A program made the position numbers and the translations under genes. Of a stretch of 64,000 nucleotides of DNA, positions 9,966 to 20,717 are shown in pieces (positions within the stretch are counted from its first letter, which is position 1; each line of letters begins with the position of its first letter). Source of the stretch: Brachypodium distachyon. Its lineage: Eukaryota; Streptophyta; Magnoliopsida; Poales; Poaceae. The notes below the pieces were generated by a model. That model had not been told where the DNA came from, searched no databases, and saw nothing but the letters and a program-made list of their open reading frames with translations. The stretch spans positions 50,234,914-50,298,913 of the forward strand of contig NC_016132.3 in the NCBI RefSeq assembly GCF_000005505.3, given 5' to 3'.

Positions 9966-10298
9966 CTAGATCTCTGGCTCCGGCGGCACCTCCACGGTGG
10001 TGGACGCCTCCGGGAGCGGGACGAGGTGCTCCGGGCGGCACCCGGCGACGAAGTCGATCAGATCCTTGCCGGATTCGTCGGCGCCGGCGGGTGGGGGCGA
10101 GATCCGGAGCAGCACGGTGATGGCCACGAGGAAGAAGGCCGTGGAGACGAGCAGAGGCCAGAAGAAGGAGACCACGGCGCTGAGCCTGGGGCCGACGGCG
10201 GAGATCGACACCACAGCGGCCGCGAGGAACGCCACCACGGCCGCCGCACGCAGCCTGTGCTCCCACATTAGCTCGCCGAGCTTCGCCTTAGACGCCAT
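9966..10298 (-). CDS. Small two-helix membrane protein, function unknown
   Basis: A single-exon frame of 110 codons starting MASKAKLGELMWEHRLR. Two hydrophobic segments, roughly residues 17-36 (AAAVVAFLAAAVVSIS) and 41-63 (VVSFFWPLLVSTAFFLVAIT), are separated by a short turn containing VGPRL. The remaining 45 residues are hydrophilic and acidic and include PPPAGADESGKDLIDFVAGC. The layout suggests a hairpin-type membrane protein with the basic N-terminus and the tail on the same side. Gene status is supported by coherent hydrophobicity, an ATG after a GC-rich leader, and grass-like third-position GC bias. Frames in other phases here have no such order. I do not recognise the family and assign no role. 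Confidence 0.65.
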   Translation of the reverse strand: MASKAKLGELMWEHRLRAAAVVAFLAAAVVSISAVGPRLSAVVSFFWPLLVSTAFFLVAITVLLRISPPPAGADESGKDLIDFVAGCRPEHLVPLPEASTTVEVPPEPEI

Positions 10299-12517
10299 CG
10301 GCAGATCGGCAGCGCGAGCAGCCAGGTCAGAGGATCTGCGCCGAGATCTATGGGGAGAGGAAGGAAGCTCCTGGCCCTCGCGGCTGAACTAGCGCTCCTC
10401 TGCTTTAGCCTTGGCTAGGGGTTTGGCTTAGGGAGAGCGGTGGGGTTTCCTCGGGAGAGAGTGAGGAATGGGGAAAGGGATGGTGGTAAGCGTGGGGTTA
10501 TCCCACGCTGAGCAGATTCGCCCTGCCGCCGCATCCAGCCAAGGTCGCGTGCTTTTTTGGGCATGTTTTTATCTTTCAGGATGGTGTGGCGGTGTGGCCT
10601 GTGGACGGGAGCGTTTTGCCCGATCAGCCGTGTATGGAGTTGGCCATTATGCCCTCCAGCGACGTGGTGGTCAGGTGGACCATGGTCGTATAATTTTTTT
10701 CATTACGGTATATGCACGTATTTCTTCGGATCTATAAAAAATGTCGCCCATTTTAAGGGTAATATGTACACAGTTGTTAAAATTACGACAAGAATTTAGG
10801 ATTGGAGAATACAATAAAAACTGTAAAGTGGTAAATTAAGGGTAACTAGCAGGTGTGTCCGCGTGTTGCTACGGATCAATAAAATCACAAACTATGTATT
10901 TTTATTTTCTGTGTAGGCAACTCATGGCGCTATTGAGGTCAGAATGCGGGTGTGGTGGCGTCGGTTGTAAGATGGAGTAGGAAAAATCGTGAAAAAAACT
11001 GGAGGAAAAGAAAATAACGGGTAGTGGTATATTGGTTGTAATTTTAACTGGAGGAAAAGAAAATAACGAGCAGTGACGTATTGGTTGTAATTTTAACGAA
11101 GTTAACCTACGACGACAACCGCGACCGTACCATCACCACCAACTCCAATTTAATAGATAGTAATAGATATAGCATCTGTTTGGTGTTTTCATGTAGTATG
11201 ATATACAACTTAAATCTGAACATGTTTTTCCATACATTCTTATACATGTACGCAGTCGTACCATTTTTTTTAGAGATAGAAATAACTCTACCCATAACAG
11301 GTGTGGATACGCCGGAATATAACAAGACAAGTGTATATCAGTATATGTCCCCCTCGACACCTCCTACCTCCTGTCACAAAAGACTCATGATTTAGGTGTG
11401 ATTTTGTCGGCTTCTGTTAGTTTAGATAGCGCGGGGTTTGAATCTTTCAGATGATGTCCTTATTTAGTCTGTGAAGAATTTATAATTCTTTGCACCATGC
11501 TTTCACCGTCGTCAGCATCTACAACACAACTATTTTGGACCTCCGTCAAGTAGCGAAAATTTTGTCATAGAGAAGACCGTGGTGGGAGGGAGTTTCATGG
11601 CTTCACGTCATTTCAAGGTACCGCATAATGGCGTAAGCAAATCCACCAACCATGGTTCAAAGAAAATACACCACATGAATATGGCCATATTTTTGGATGA
11701 AATTTTGCAGATACACAAAATACTGCGTAAGTTATGTCTATGCTTAAAAACAATGATTACTTAGAAGTGTCGCATGTCGCTTTATCCAATGAATGTTTGT
11801 GATATTCCATATGGACGCCTCATCACATCATATAGCTTACGCCTCATGGGAAGAGAGACAGAGGTCGGTCCAGTCAGTTCTGGGGCGTGTCCGTCCGTGG
11901 AGAGGGCATTTTGGGGAGGCGGGTGTGATCTATCACGGCCTGGGCGTTTGGTGTTGTAGAGGGGATGCACACAGGGGCACAAGGGTTGGAATGTGGTGAC
12001 AACAGTGTTTGGACGAATATGCGAGCTGTTTTGTGTGCTCACGTAGCCTAGTCACGTGCAAGGCACCCGGTCCACCGGCTCCCTGACTTCCCTCCCGTGG
12101 CCTCTCTATCTCGACGACCCCGGCCGGAGCGACGGGCATTTGTTGACTGCCAGTCTGCCAGCTCGGGAGGCTTTCCCTTTCCAATGACTTGCACGAGATC
12201 ATTCAGATTCAACAGGTTTCGGGTTTGAACCAAGCCTTTGATTGTATGTAGTCCCGCAGAGTGGAACCGTGCAAGCACTCCAGTGCATTGCGAGATAGCG
12301 GTAGGAGATACTACTGCATTTTTGTTCCCCTCTTTGCTGACAGTGTTGACACGAGAGCCACATGCCCCGATTATGCGTGGTACGCAATGCTTGTCCGTTT
12401 TATTTAGTACTGTTGCATGACTTTCTTAGTGAAAGTTCTGCGATCATCACTTCATGTGTCGCCACAACGGTTAATGATTCGAATCTGAGCGAAATTTCGG
12501 CCAACAAGGAAGTGTCG
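10299..12517. other. Gene-free stretch with transposon relics
   Basis: No supported gene. At 10715-10765 there is a relic of the Stowaway end seen at 22585. At 10848-10880 the sequence CTAGCAGGTGTGTCCGCG recalls a transposon end also seen near 22687. The 49 bp tandem duplication lies at 10997-11094. Confidence 0.5.
10997..11094. repeat. 49 bp tandem duplication
   Basis: Units 10997-11045 and 11046-11094 both begin AACTGGAGGAAAAGAAAATA and end TTGGTTGTAATTTT, with a few differences in the middle. Confidence 0.85.
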
Positions 12518-13370
12518 GAATAACTCGAGTACTCAAAGGATATTAAATACTAATTAAGAGTCTGATCTTAATAATAATTCAGTTACTTGAAGAACATTAG
12601 ATAAGAAAATCCGACTACCCAGCAGTTAACTGTCTTCGTTAATCTTAAGATGATCTGCTAGCCCAGACTTGTGGTGACTTCGTTAATTTTAAGATGATCT
12701 GTCAGCCCGGTCGGTAAGAAGTGCCTATAACTCAAGTCCTCGAAGGATATTAAATAAGAGGCTGATCTTAATAATAACTCAGTTACTCGAAGAAGATTAG
12801 ATAAGAGTCTGACTACGAACACGACGTTAAGATGATTTGCTAGCCAAATCCTGTGGTGACTTTGTCAATCTTAAGATGATCTGTCAGCCCAGTCGTTAAG
12901 AAGTGTCTATAACTCAAGTACTCGACGGATATTAAATAAGAGACTGATATTAATAATAACTCAGTTACTCGAAGAAAATTAGATAAGAAAGTCAGACTGC
13001 ACAACAGTTAACTGTATCCGTCAATCTTAAGATGATCTGGGCTTGTTGTGACTTCGTCAATCTTAAGATGATTTACCAGCCCAGTCGGTAAGAAGTGTCT
13101 ATAACTCAAGTACGCGAAGCATATTAAATAAGAGACTGATCTTAATAACAACTCAGCTACTCGAAGAACATTAGATAAGAAAGTCTGACTACGCAACAGT
13201 TAACTGTCTTCGTCAATCTTAAGATGATCTACTAGCCCAGTCATGTGGTGACTTCGTTAATTTTAAGATGATTTGCCAGCCCAATCAGTTTATCCGGCGT
13301 TGCACTTTTAGTGGGAGTGACGTGCTTGTCAATTACGAGGAGCCTGTGGTGACTTCGTCAATCTTAAGAT
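12518..13370. repeat. Tandem array, period about 182-207 bp, with recurring ATCTTAAGAT palindrome
   Basis: The phrase CTATAACTCAAGT recurs at 12725, 12907 and 13099, with a diverged copy at 12518. Each unit then contains CTGATCTTAATAATAACTCAG, TACTCGAAGAA-ATTAGATAAGA and two copies of a TTAAGATGAT core. The core is at 12642, 12686, 12824, 12868, 13024, 13060, 13216, 13260 and 13361. Six of the nine contain the perfect 10-base palindrome ATCTTAAGAT. Cores within a pair are 36-44 bp apart. No reading frame is conserved, so the array is not coding. It could be the subterminal repeat region of a large DNA transposon or an isolated minisatellite. Confidence 0.85.
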
Positions 13371-13585
13371 GATCTGCCGGCACAATCTCTCGTAGATGCT
13401 CGTGTCCGTACCGTGTTTCCTAAATAAGAGGCTGATCTTAATCACTCAATTACCTGAAGAACATTACCAATATCAGTATTTTTTTTTGTTGCTAGATCAA
13501 CCATATGTTGTGATTCAGAGAAGAAATGACAAGTTTTTTTTCTCTTATACGCATAGATAAGTTACATGAGAGAATATAGAGTAAA

Positions 13586-13760
13586 ATACACCGCTAGTCC
13601 ATGAACTCGGCAAATGAACATTTTAGTCCATGGACACGAAAAACGCACACTTAAACTCCTAAACTTGGACTACTTTTTAGTCAAAAACGGTTCGGCGAGA
13701 CTTAAACACGCCACGTGGCCGCCACGTCAGCTTCAGCCAGGACCGAGGGCTTCTACTCGA
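13586..13760. repeat. Probable Mutator-like element end (relic)
   Basis: Successive phrases AGTCCATGAACTCGGCAAAT, TTTTAGTCCATGGACACG, AAACTCCTAAACTTGGACTA and GCCACGTGGCCGCCACGTCA match the style of grass Mutator-like terminal repeats (lists of 'no longer than' AT/GC blocks ending in CCACGTGGC). No opposite end was found within the window. Confidence 0.4.
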
Positions 13761-14174
13761 TTTTCTCAAGATTTTTTATGCAAAATCACCGCGTTCGTGG
13801 GTCACCGCGGGCTGCTGCCTTGCCGAGCGCGTTGTGCTTCCCCGGCACCGGCCTAAACAAGATACGTTGATTACAGAGCAGAAGACACATTTGCAATGCT
13901 TATTCAGCAATTCTTATTCTCACATTTCAGCGTACACAAATCATCACACGGAAATTGTAGCCTAAAAGCTAACCTTACTAAACCTTGCTAAAACACCTTC
14001 GCTCAACAAAGAAAAGAAAGGTGCCGGGAAAAGTAAACAGAAGAGAGAACAACGACTACTGTTTTTGGGGTACATCGTAAACCAGCAACAGCCCTGAACC
14101 TGATGCACGCACTGAACCTACAAATAGAAGAAGCACGCTACCGCCTGCCGGTGTTCATCCGCCTGCCCAGTATG

Positions 14175-15390
14175 CTACTTCCCCTTGGCATTGCCGTTGG
14201 CGTCGGCCTCCTTGGAAGAAGAGTTGAGCATGTCCCAGGCCTCGATCCATGTGACCATGGCGTCGGCGAGCTTGCCGAAGTAAGGGTCGATCTTGCCGAG
14301 CTTCTCCCTGACCTGTTGCGAGAGCGCGATGTAGCACTTCTGCACGGTGTCGCAGTCCTTGGACAGCGTCACGGCCTGGAAGAACGGGATGATGTCTTCC
14401 TGCCAGAAGATGCCCTTGTACTCCTTCTTGAGGTTCACGAACGGGTTGCTGGCCTTGCTGTGCCAGATGTAGGGCAGCCCCGTCTTGACTCCCAACCCCA
14501 GGTGGTCGCAGATCACCTGCACACAAGCACAAATTCAGTACAAACAAAAGCCGCATTGCGAATATGCATGCTTGAGATCAGAGAGTTCTGACCTTGACGC
14601 ACCAGCCGGCCCACATGTCGTCGTAGCGGCCGATGGGCTGGCCGTCGCCCATGAGGCCGAAGTACATGGCGGGGCCGATGAGGTCGCGGCGGAAGGCGAG
14701 GTTCATGCCGCACATGGGGAAGAGGGTGCCCTTGGGGATGGTCATGACGGCGTCGACGTACCTGCCGTTCCGCTCCCGGGGCTTGACCAGCTGCGTGGGG
14801 GCGTCGTAGTCGGGGATGTTGAGCCAGAGCCCATGGGACACGGCCGTCGGAACCCCTTCCCGGAGGCTGAACGGGTACCCGCGCACGAAGTCGGCGCCCT
14901 CCGCGTAAGGGTCGTACAACGTGTTGAAGAAGAGCGGCGTGGATGGGCAGAGCAGGTTCTGGATGTGCTTCGCCAGCGCGTCGATGTCCTTCCCCGACGG
15001 GTCCTTGGCCACCTGCAATGCAATCCATCTCAGTTCGCGCGCAGCAGCTGAAAATTAAAGAAAGAGATGGCCGGATCGGGTACTGACGAAGCAGTCGTCG
15101 TCGATGGTGAAGATGTACTTCTTCTTGGAGACCATGTAGCCGAAGCAGCGGCAGGCGGAGTCCTTGAAGGAGATGCAGGAGGACCTGGGGCCGAGGATCC
15201 GGTTGATGTCGTTGCGGTTGTAGAGCTCGTAGTCGAAGCCGTCGGGGACCTTGATCGTCTTGGCCGGGTCGCCGTCCTGCACGATGATGAGGTGGTACGG
15301 CTGGAAGAAGGGACGCCACATCTCGAGGAAGTCCAGGTTCCGGATCGTCGGGATCACGATGTCCAGCTCGTCCTTGAGCAGCGGCGCCAT
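14175..15390 (-). CDS. UAM: UDP-arabinopyranose mutase / reversibly glycosylated polypeptide (class 1)
   Basis: Three exons: 15390-15088, 15012-14593 and 14516-14175, all joined in phase 0, giving 354 residues, the usual length. The protein interconverts UDP-arabinopyranose and UDP-arabinofuranose at the cytosolic face of the Golgi, supplying arabinofuranose for arabinoxylan and other wall polymers (family knowledge, GT75). Seen here: start [18 protein letters not shown], the metal-binding D97-D98-D99 in IFTIDDDCF, the SLREG segment (Arg152) that corresponds to the Arg region reported to be glycosylated, [10 protein letters not shown], and CGMNLAF. The exon 1 donor was placed before GTCAGT because TTC|GTGGCC restores DDDCFVAKDPSG. 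The C-terminal [15 protein letters not shown] is hydrophilic and variable in the family. No missing key residue. A TATA box lies 140 bp upstream of the ATG. Confidence 0.95.
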
Positions 15391-15530
15391 CGTCCGCCGA
15401 CCCGACCTGGCCTGGATCGACAACGAACCGGCCAAAGCCCAAAGCCCAAATGCGCGCCTCGACCGCACGAACGGAACGGCCGAGAGGGATTCAGGGAGGG
15501 GAACGGTGGGAGTGCGGAGGAGGAAGCGCC

Positions 15531-15540
15531 GTTATATAAG
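15531..15540 (-). promoter_or_regulatory. TATA box of the UDP-arabinopyranose mutase gene
   Basis: CTTATATAAC on the minus strand, about 145 bp before the start codon. This would place transcription start near 15505 and give a 5' UTR of about 115 nt. The surrounding region is GC-rich, so the AT box stands out. Confidence 0.65.
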
Positions 15541-16541
15541 CTGCAGTGCGAGCTCCGTCCACGTGTCCGATCGGCAGTGGGAGAAGCTCTCGTGAATTGA
15601 CGTGGGCCGCGGGGTGGCGCGCGCGAATGGCGGATCGGGAGAGTGCTTGCGGTGCGGGGGGAAGGAACGGCTGCCTTGTTGCGGTGAGACGCGGGCGGAA
15701 GGCCGTTGGATCTGGAGCCCACGGCCAGATACGCCGTTCCGCTTGTTTGACACGTCCTCCTCTGCTTTGTTTTCCCAGACAACTGATTGCTTTCCGTGGC
15801 GTTCGCGGAACTGGTCAATCGTTACTTTAGCTAGGCAAGACTCTTACCGCAAGAGCATCTCCACCGGCATCCAAAACTGTTTAAACAGTAATCGGTTTAT
15901 TTTTATAAGCACCTTCCCTTCCCAAGCAACTTGCTTTGCACACGTTTTTCTAGGAATTTCAAGAAGTCTGCTTATTCTAAAGCAACTCATCTGACCAAGA
16001 TCCTTTCAATGAGTGTCTGCAGGAGTGTATTTAAATTCAAGCATATTTTTCTTTGGAAAATATATTGAAACTTAGGTTCTTGGAAACGTTATGCAATACT
16101 CACATCCAGTTACATTAAGACAGGAAATGCCGGTGTAAGCCCTTCTGTTGATAAGTAAAGCAGGAGGTTGACCAGTTGAGTTCAACTGAATAAAGCAGAA
16201 AGTTGAGAAAGCCCGGAAATGCCGGTGTATTCAACTCAATGCATCAGTGATATGTGGGACCTGAAACAAATATACCACAATCACATCCAGTGTTTTCTTT
16301 TCCTTTTCAAAACGATATCTTTTCCAGAACCGCAATATAAATTATAATACAGCCTCAGATTCCTACACTTGGAGAAGCACAGTCGAGAGGGTGCTTGTAA
16401 ACACAATGATAAAACATCAAGATCTGATAAGCGACACATATCCGATAAAGAAGTATCGGTATTCCTCTGGTGAGTGAGAATAACCAGAAAGAACAATACC
16501 ACGCAAAGCTAAAAATCCTTTCAGTACCAAACCTTGAGAAC
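15541..16541. other. Intergenic region between the mutase and the C9orf85-like gene
   Basis: No gene seen. At 15853-15878 GAGCATCTCCACCGGCATCC matches the Harbinger terminal repeat style of the 7443 element, without a matching second end. GGAAATGCCGGTGTA occurs twice (about 16123 and 16216). The low-coordinate part precedes the mutase gene; the high-coordinate part follows the stop codon of the minus-strand gene. Confidence 0.45.
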
Positions 16542-19500
16542 TTAATCTTCTACAAAATCCCTGGCCTCTTCATCAGAATCATCTTTTTGTATAGCTTGTT
16601 CAGCATATTCGTCAAGGGATGCAACAGGGAAAAGGTCGCCTTCTCGATCTCTGTCGGCAATCTTGGGGACCGAAGGCCCGCTGTCCCCATCCTTGCTTTT
16701 GTTCATCTGCAAGGAAATATTAAGCTTACTGAATATCCATGCAATTTATATCAATTTTATTTTGCTATGAAGATTCAACTCGGTTACTGAAAGACAAAAT
16801 TAGAATATTGAACTGTAGTTTAAGTTCCAGTTCAATATCATGAGCACTTGGAATCTTATTTCACTTGCAAGCATTGATGAATAAAGAAGAATATCACATT
16901 TCACATATGAGGATTTTGATTCATGCCAACCATTCTATTACCAGGACAGGACAGCAGGAATATTCTCATTCATTTCAAGACAAACATTAGCTTATTTCAT
17001 TAATGTCTCTTTATCAAGATTCAAGACAGACAACTGATGACAAGTCAAAAAGGTAATTGATTTTATTTCTGGAGGTTGCTGGTGTGGATTGTGGAATGCC
17101 CCAAGTATGTAATTACATCTGTGAATCTCGCTATAATGGGCCCCCCCTGGTGACACAGGGGGTAGATATGGAGCAATGCAGATGTATAACTCAAGAATCG
17201 AGATGGTCACTTATGTTGCGACTTTAACATAATGGAAATCAGCAGAATTGTACAAAACAAGGAAACAGGAAGAGTGAAGAATTCAGAAATCTAACTGTAC
17301 ACATTTCAGCACTGCATAGAGGATTTCAGGTGGTTTAAAACTGCAACTCTACCTACTATAGGACTGGTATAGCTCTGCACAATGACTCACACACTTATGT
17401 TTTATTTGTCACAGAAAAGCTTATGCGTCAGGACTGTCCTAAAAAATATATTCCTACTAATCAAATTGTTTGAAAATACTGCTGGGACTTTGAATCTCTT
17501 ATTTCCATGTTCGGCAATAGACTAATAGTGGATTGCGTAATATAGAATTTTGATTTTTTTAAGCGTAATATAGAATTTTGGATACATATACATAATTCTG
17601 AATATCCTAAGGGCTAAGGGCCTTTTGGAATGTAGAACTCTAAAGTAAACACAGGAATAAGGAAACGTAAGGTTGGGATACCATGGCTTGTTAAATCTAC
17701 CTACACTGGATTCTTCCAAGAGTCTGAAGGGAGAGAAGGTTTATGGAAGACGAAGGATATTTTCCATGGGATCCAAGCTCATGACAGAATTCCTTCAAAA
17801 GTCCTATGATTGAACCATTTCTACGGAAATTCATAGCCTGCTAGCTCATTCTTGTGTCTCAAAAGGCAATAGGAGATACCCTATAGGATTACATCACAAA
17901 TTCCTATAGTCCAAAAGGCTCTAAATATTTCCACGGCGTTGTTTTCTGAAGTTCCACAAACCCAACAAATATGTAAACACGGAAAACAAATGCAGTCCAA
18001 TAAAGTGGAAATAACATGCTTCACTTTCAATTTCTTGTGCTACATCTTGGAAACAACAAATTGTGTATATAACATCCAAAGCAGGGGCAAGACAAGGCGC
18101 ACATTTCATTTTGTTGCAACATTACTAAGATAAGACACCTGTTCCTAACCTAAGAATGTCTGATCTAAATTGAGTAGTTGACCAAAATCACAATTCACAA
18201 TGCAGCCAGAAGAGGTATAGAAGAGAATATCAAGGGCATTTGTGGAATACTGAGATTATACTCATATCATGATGAAATTTATACTCCCCCCATCCTTTAA
18301 TTGTGGGTGTTTTAGTTTTACATGCAGTCCATTACTTTGTGGTCATCCAGCTACTATCGGCGTGTGCGTGCCTGCCTTGGTACGGAAGAAAATTCTAAAA
18401 CAACAACCATATACGGAAAGAGTATATCTGTGAGCAAACCAATCTATTATTATTTATGTGCGCTATAGTTCGTGCTAAACTTATATGCAAAGAATTTCAT
18501 CAAGCACACAACTTATAATTTAAGCCTGTGTAGAAAGTGATTTCTGTGCAGTAGAGTTTGTGCTAACCTCATATACACAGAATTTCATCAACCAAACAAC
18601 TTATGCAATTTAAGCCTGGCTTCAAAGCCAACTTCCCCTATGACTATCCGAGTAATGATACAACGCCATAATAGGAAATAGGAGATAGATGCAATTTTAA
18701 GTACAAGCTACTGTATTTGGAGTTAGTTTAGCCTAACTCTAAATTTCCACAATGAAAAATTTCTCTCCTTTGAACAAGTCCGTTAACCCTCAAGTTTTAC
18801 TAAGATCCGAAATTAAGGACAGACAACTTATGTAGTCTAAGCCTGCCTTGAAAGCCACCTTCCTCTATGACTATTTGAGTAATGATACAACAGCATAATA
18901 ATAATATGAAATAGGAGATTGATGCAATTTTAACTACAAGATATATAGAGTTAGCCTAACTGTCACAATGAACGAATGGAATTTCTCTTTTGAACAAGTC
19001 TGTTTTAACAACCTCAAGTTCTCCTAAAATTTAGAAGTGCTGAGGGTGTTCGTATGGACTTGTTCCTTTCTCTACTCAGACAAATGGCTCCCTAGGTCAT
19101 TTATACCTAGCATGAAGGAGAGCATACACAGCAGCACATGCAGTAAGAAAAATCCAATAACAAGTGCTTACAAAGCGAAGAAGTGTGCGGCGTTCCCTCT
19201 CCCTAGCATATCTGATTGCCTACAGAATAATTCACTGGTCAGCACAAAACAAATGGATTTCTCAAGGTACACAACAACCCCCCTTAAAAATATTGAACAA
19301 TCGAACCTCCTCTAGTGCTTTGCGCTCAGTGTCCTCTTCTTCGGCATCCCTACACGACAAAATCATACATATGTAAATACAATAACACATACTCCAGTTC
19401 AAAATGCAGATACCCAGTGGCTACCCCAATATAAATAACAAAACTAAGCGAGGTTCACCTTCCAACTAGCTGCTTAACAGAAGTGCAGCACTTGGCACAA

Positions 19501-20144
19501 ATCCCAAGGTCCTTGGAGCAACCTGTATTGGGCAGAGTTAACACAAATCAGTAACAATAAAATTAGACCCCAGTAACCATAACGAAAGATATAGGCAAGT
19601 AGCTAATTCACCCGTGCAGACGTTGTGGTATGCCTGCCGGACGTTCCGTTTACTGCACTTCTGACTGCCAAAAGAAAAGAAAGCATCAACATCCATCAAT
19701 ATGCCCTCTTCCATCTTCCCTAAACATGCGCTAAAGACATAACGGGCAAGAAAGCTACCATTTTGTGGGCTCAACAATTGGCTTGTACTTGCCGTACCTG
19801 CAAGGAAGATACGAACAAATCGGACCGATGAACAAAACAAACCAACACACGAACCAATTAATCAATAAGCCAAGTCGGGGAAGACTCTATACTTGCGCTT
19901 CCAGTCGATCTGGTCCCGGCAGCGCTGGCAGACGCCGGTGATCTCCGACAAAGGCCGGAACCTGCCGCCGGGCTCCTGCACGAACAGAGCGGCGATGATT
20001 GCAACAGTTAGGTTCGACACGAACTGAAGAAATCACAAGGAAGGGGGTGGGTCGCTGGCTTACAGTCTCGTTGATCTTCCGGCCGAGATTGGGCTTCCAT
20101 GCGTAGGTGTTCTGGTGCTTCGGGGGACCCTGTCGCTTCGACAT
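16542..20144 (-). CDS. C9orf85-like (DUF2039) zinc-binding protein
   Basis: Eight exons, phase-checked: 20144-20064, 19975-19893, 19797-19759, 19664-19612, 19522-19459, 19349-19307, 19219-19172 and 16706-16542, giving 191 residues. The start MSKRQGPPKHQNTYAWKPN is the conserved N-terminus of the family. A Cys-rich core follows: GVCQRCRDQIDWKRKYGKY, then CQKC, CTGC, and ICAKCC, giving four CxxC pairs that can bind two zinc ions. The C-terminal half is charged (RYARERERR) and ends with an acidic tail (QKDDSDEEARDFVED). The family occurs in animals, fungi and plants and has no settled biochemical role, so I give none. Intron 7 (16707-19171) is 2.5 kb and contains a Tourist MITE and nested tandem duplications. 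All other introns are about 90 to 325 bp. The gene is head-to-head with the rhomboid gene at 20718. Confidence 0.9.
17618..17921. repeat. Tourist-like MITE in intron 7 of the C9orf85-like gene
   Basis: Terminal repeats GGGCCTTTTGGA and TCCAAAAGGCTC, flanked by TAA on both sides (17615-17617, 17922-17924). Length is 304 bp and there is no coding capacity. TAA target duplications are typical of PIF/Harbinger-driven Tourist elements. The terminal repeats differ from those of the Harbinger element at 7443, so that element is not its obvious driver. Confidence 0.75.
18468..19035. repeat. Nested tandem duplications in intron 7
   Basis: About 18596-18815 and 18826-19032 are diverged copies. Both contain ACAACTTATG, AAGCCTG, ATGACTATYYGAGTAATGATA, GATGCAATTTTAA, TTAGCCTAAC and GAACAAGTC. 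Within the first part, about 18468-18540 and 18545-18618 repeat AGTTYGTGCTAA and AATTTCATCAA once more. Small insertions and deletions separate the copies, so the event is old. Confidence 0.75.
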
Positions 20145-20717
20145 CTTTGCCTCTCTCCTTGGTCTCTCCGCTTTGCGCCGCCGCCGGGGTTCTCCTCGTA
20201 AACCTGCTGCTGCACGAAGTGACTAGTTGGGCAATGGGTATCGTAGCCGTCGATTGGAAAACCTGTATAAACGTGTTGGATCCTTCCAGGCCCATCCTAA
20301 TTCCCGAATTGGGCTTCCAAAGCATGGGCTTAGCAAGTCTCAAATACGAGCCCATAAGTAGGCCTACAAAAAAATCGTTTTCGAAAGAAAATTGAAATGT
20401 TTCTTTGCGGTAAGCCAATTTAATGTCTCGATTTTCACGGGCCGTTGCGGCTTCCTCTATTCATGGGCTTGCGCGTGGTCCAGTGCAGGTTGTTGGAGCT
20501 CGAGGACCTTATTCTAAAAAAAAAAAAAAAAGAGCTCGACGACCTAGTCAGAATCTTGGAAGTTGGAACCGAATATTGTACTGATCAGCCAAAGCCCCAC
20601 CCCCACCGGACGAAGCCACAGCCACCACCACCGGCGGCTACCGCCCGAGGTGGGGGAATCGGTGGTGGAGGCAACCAACCGAAGAATTGGTGGAAGCGAC
20701 CTCCGTATCTCGGCAGA
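20145..20717. promoter_or_regulatory. Short divergent intergenic region between the C9orf85-like and rhomboid-like genes
   Basis: 573 bp separate the two start codons. The region includes both 5' UTRs, an A-run near 20516-20530 and no clear TATA box next to either start. A shared promoter is possible from geometry alone. Confidence 0.4.

Noticed and set aside
12518..13370. CRISPR-like array
   Set aside because: Units are long, diverged and lack unique spacers between constant repeats. This is plant nuclear DNA.
14513..15442. 309-codon minus-strand frame
   Set aside because: Same strand as the mutase but another frame, crossing both introns. The mutase reading has full family similarity.
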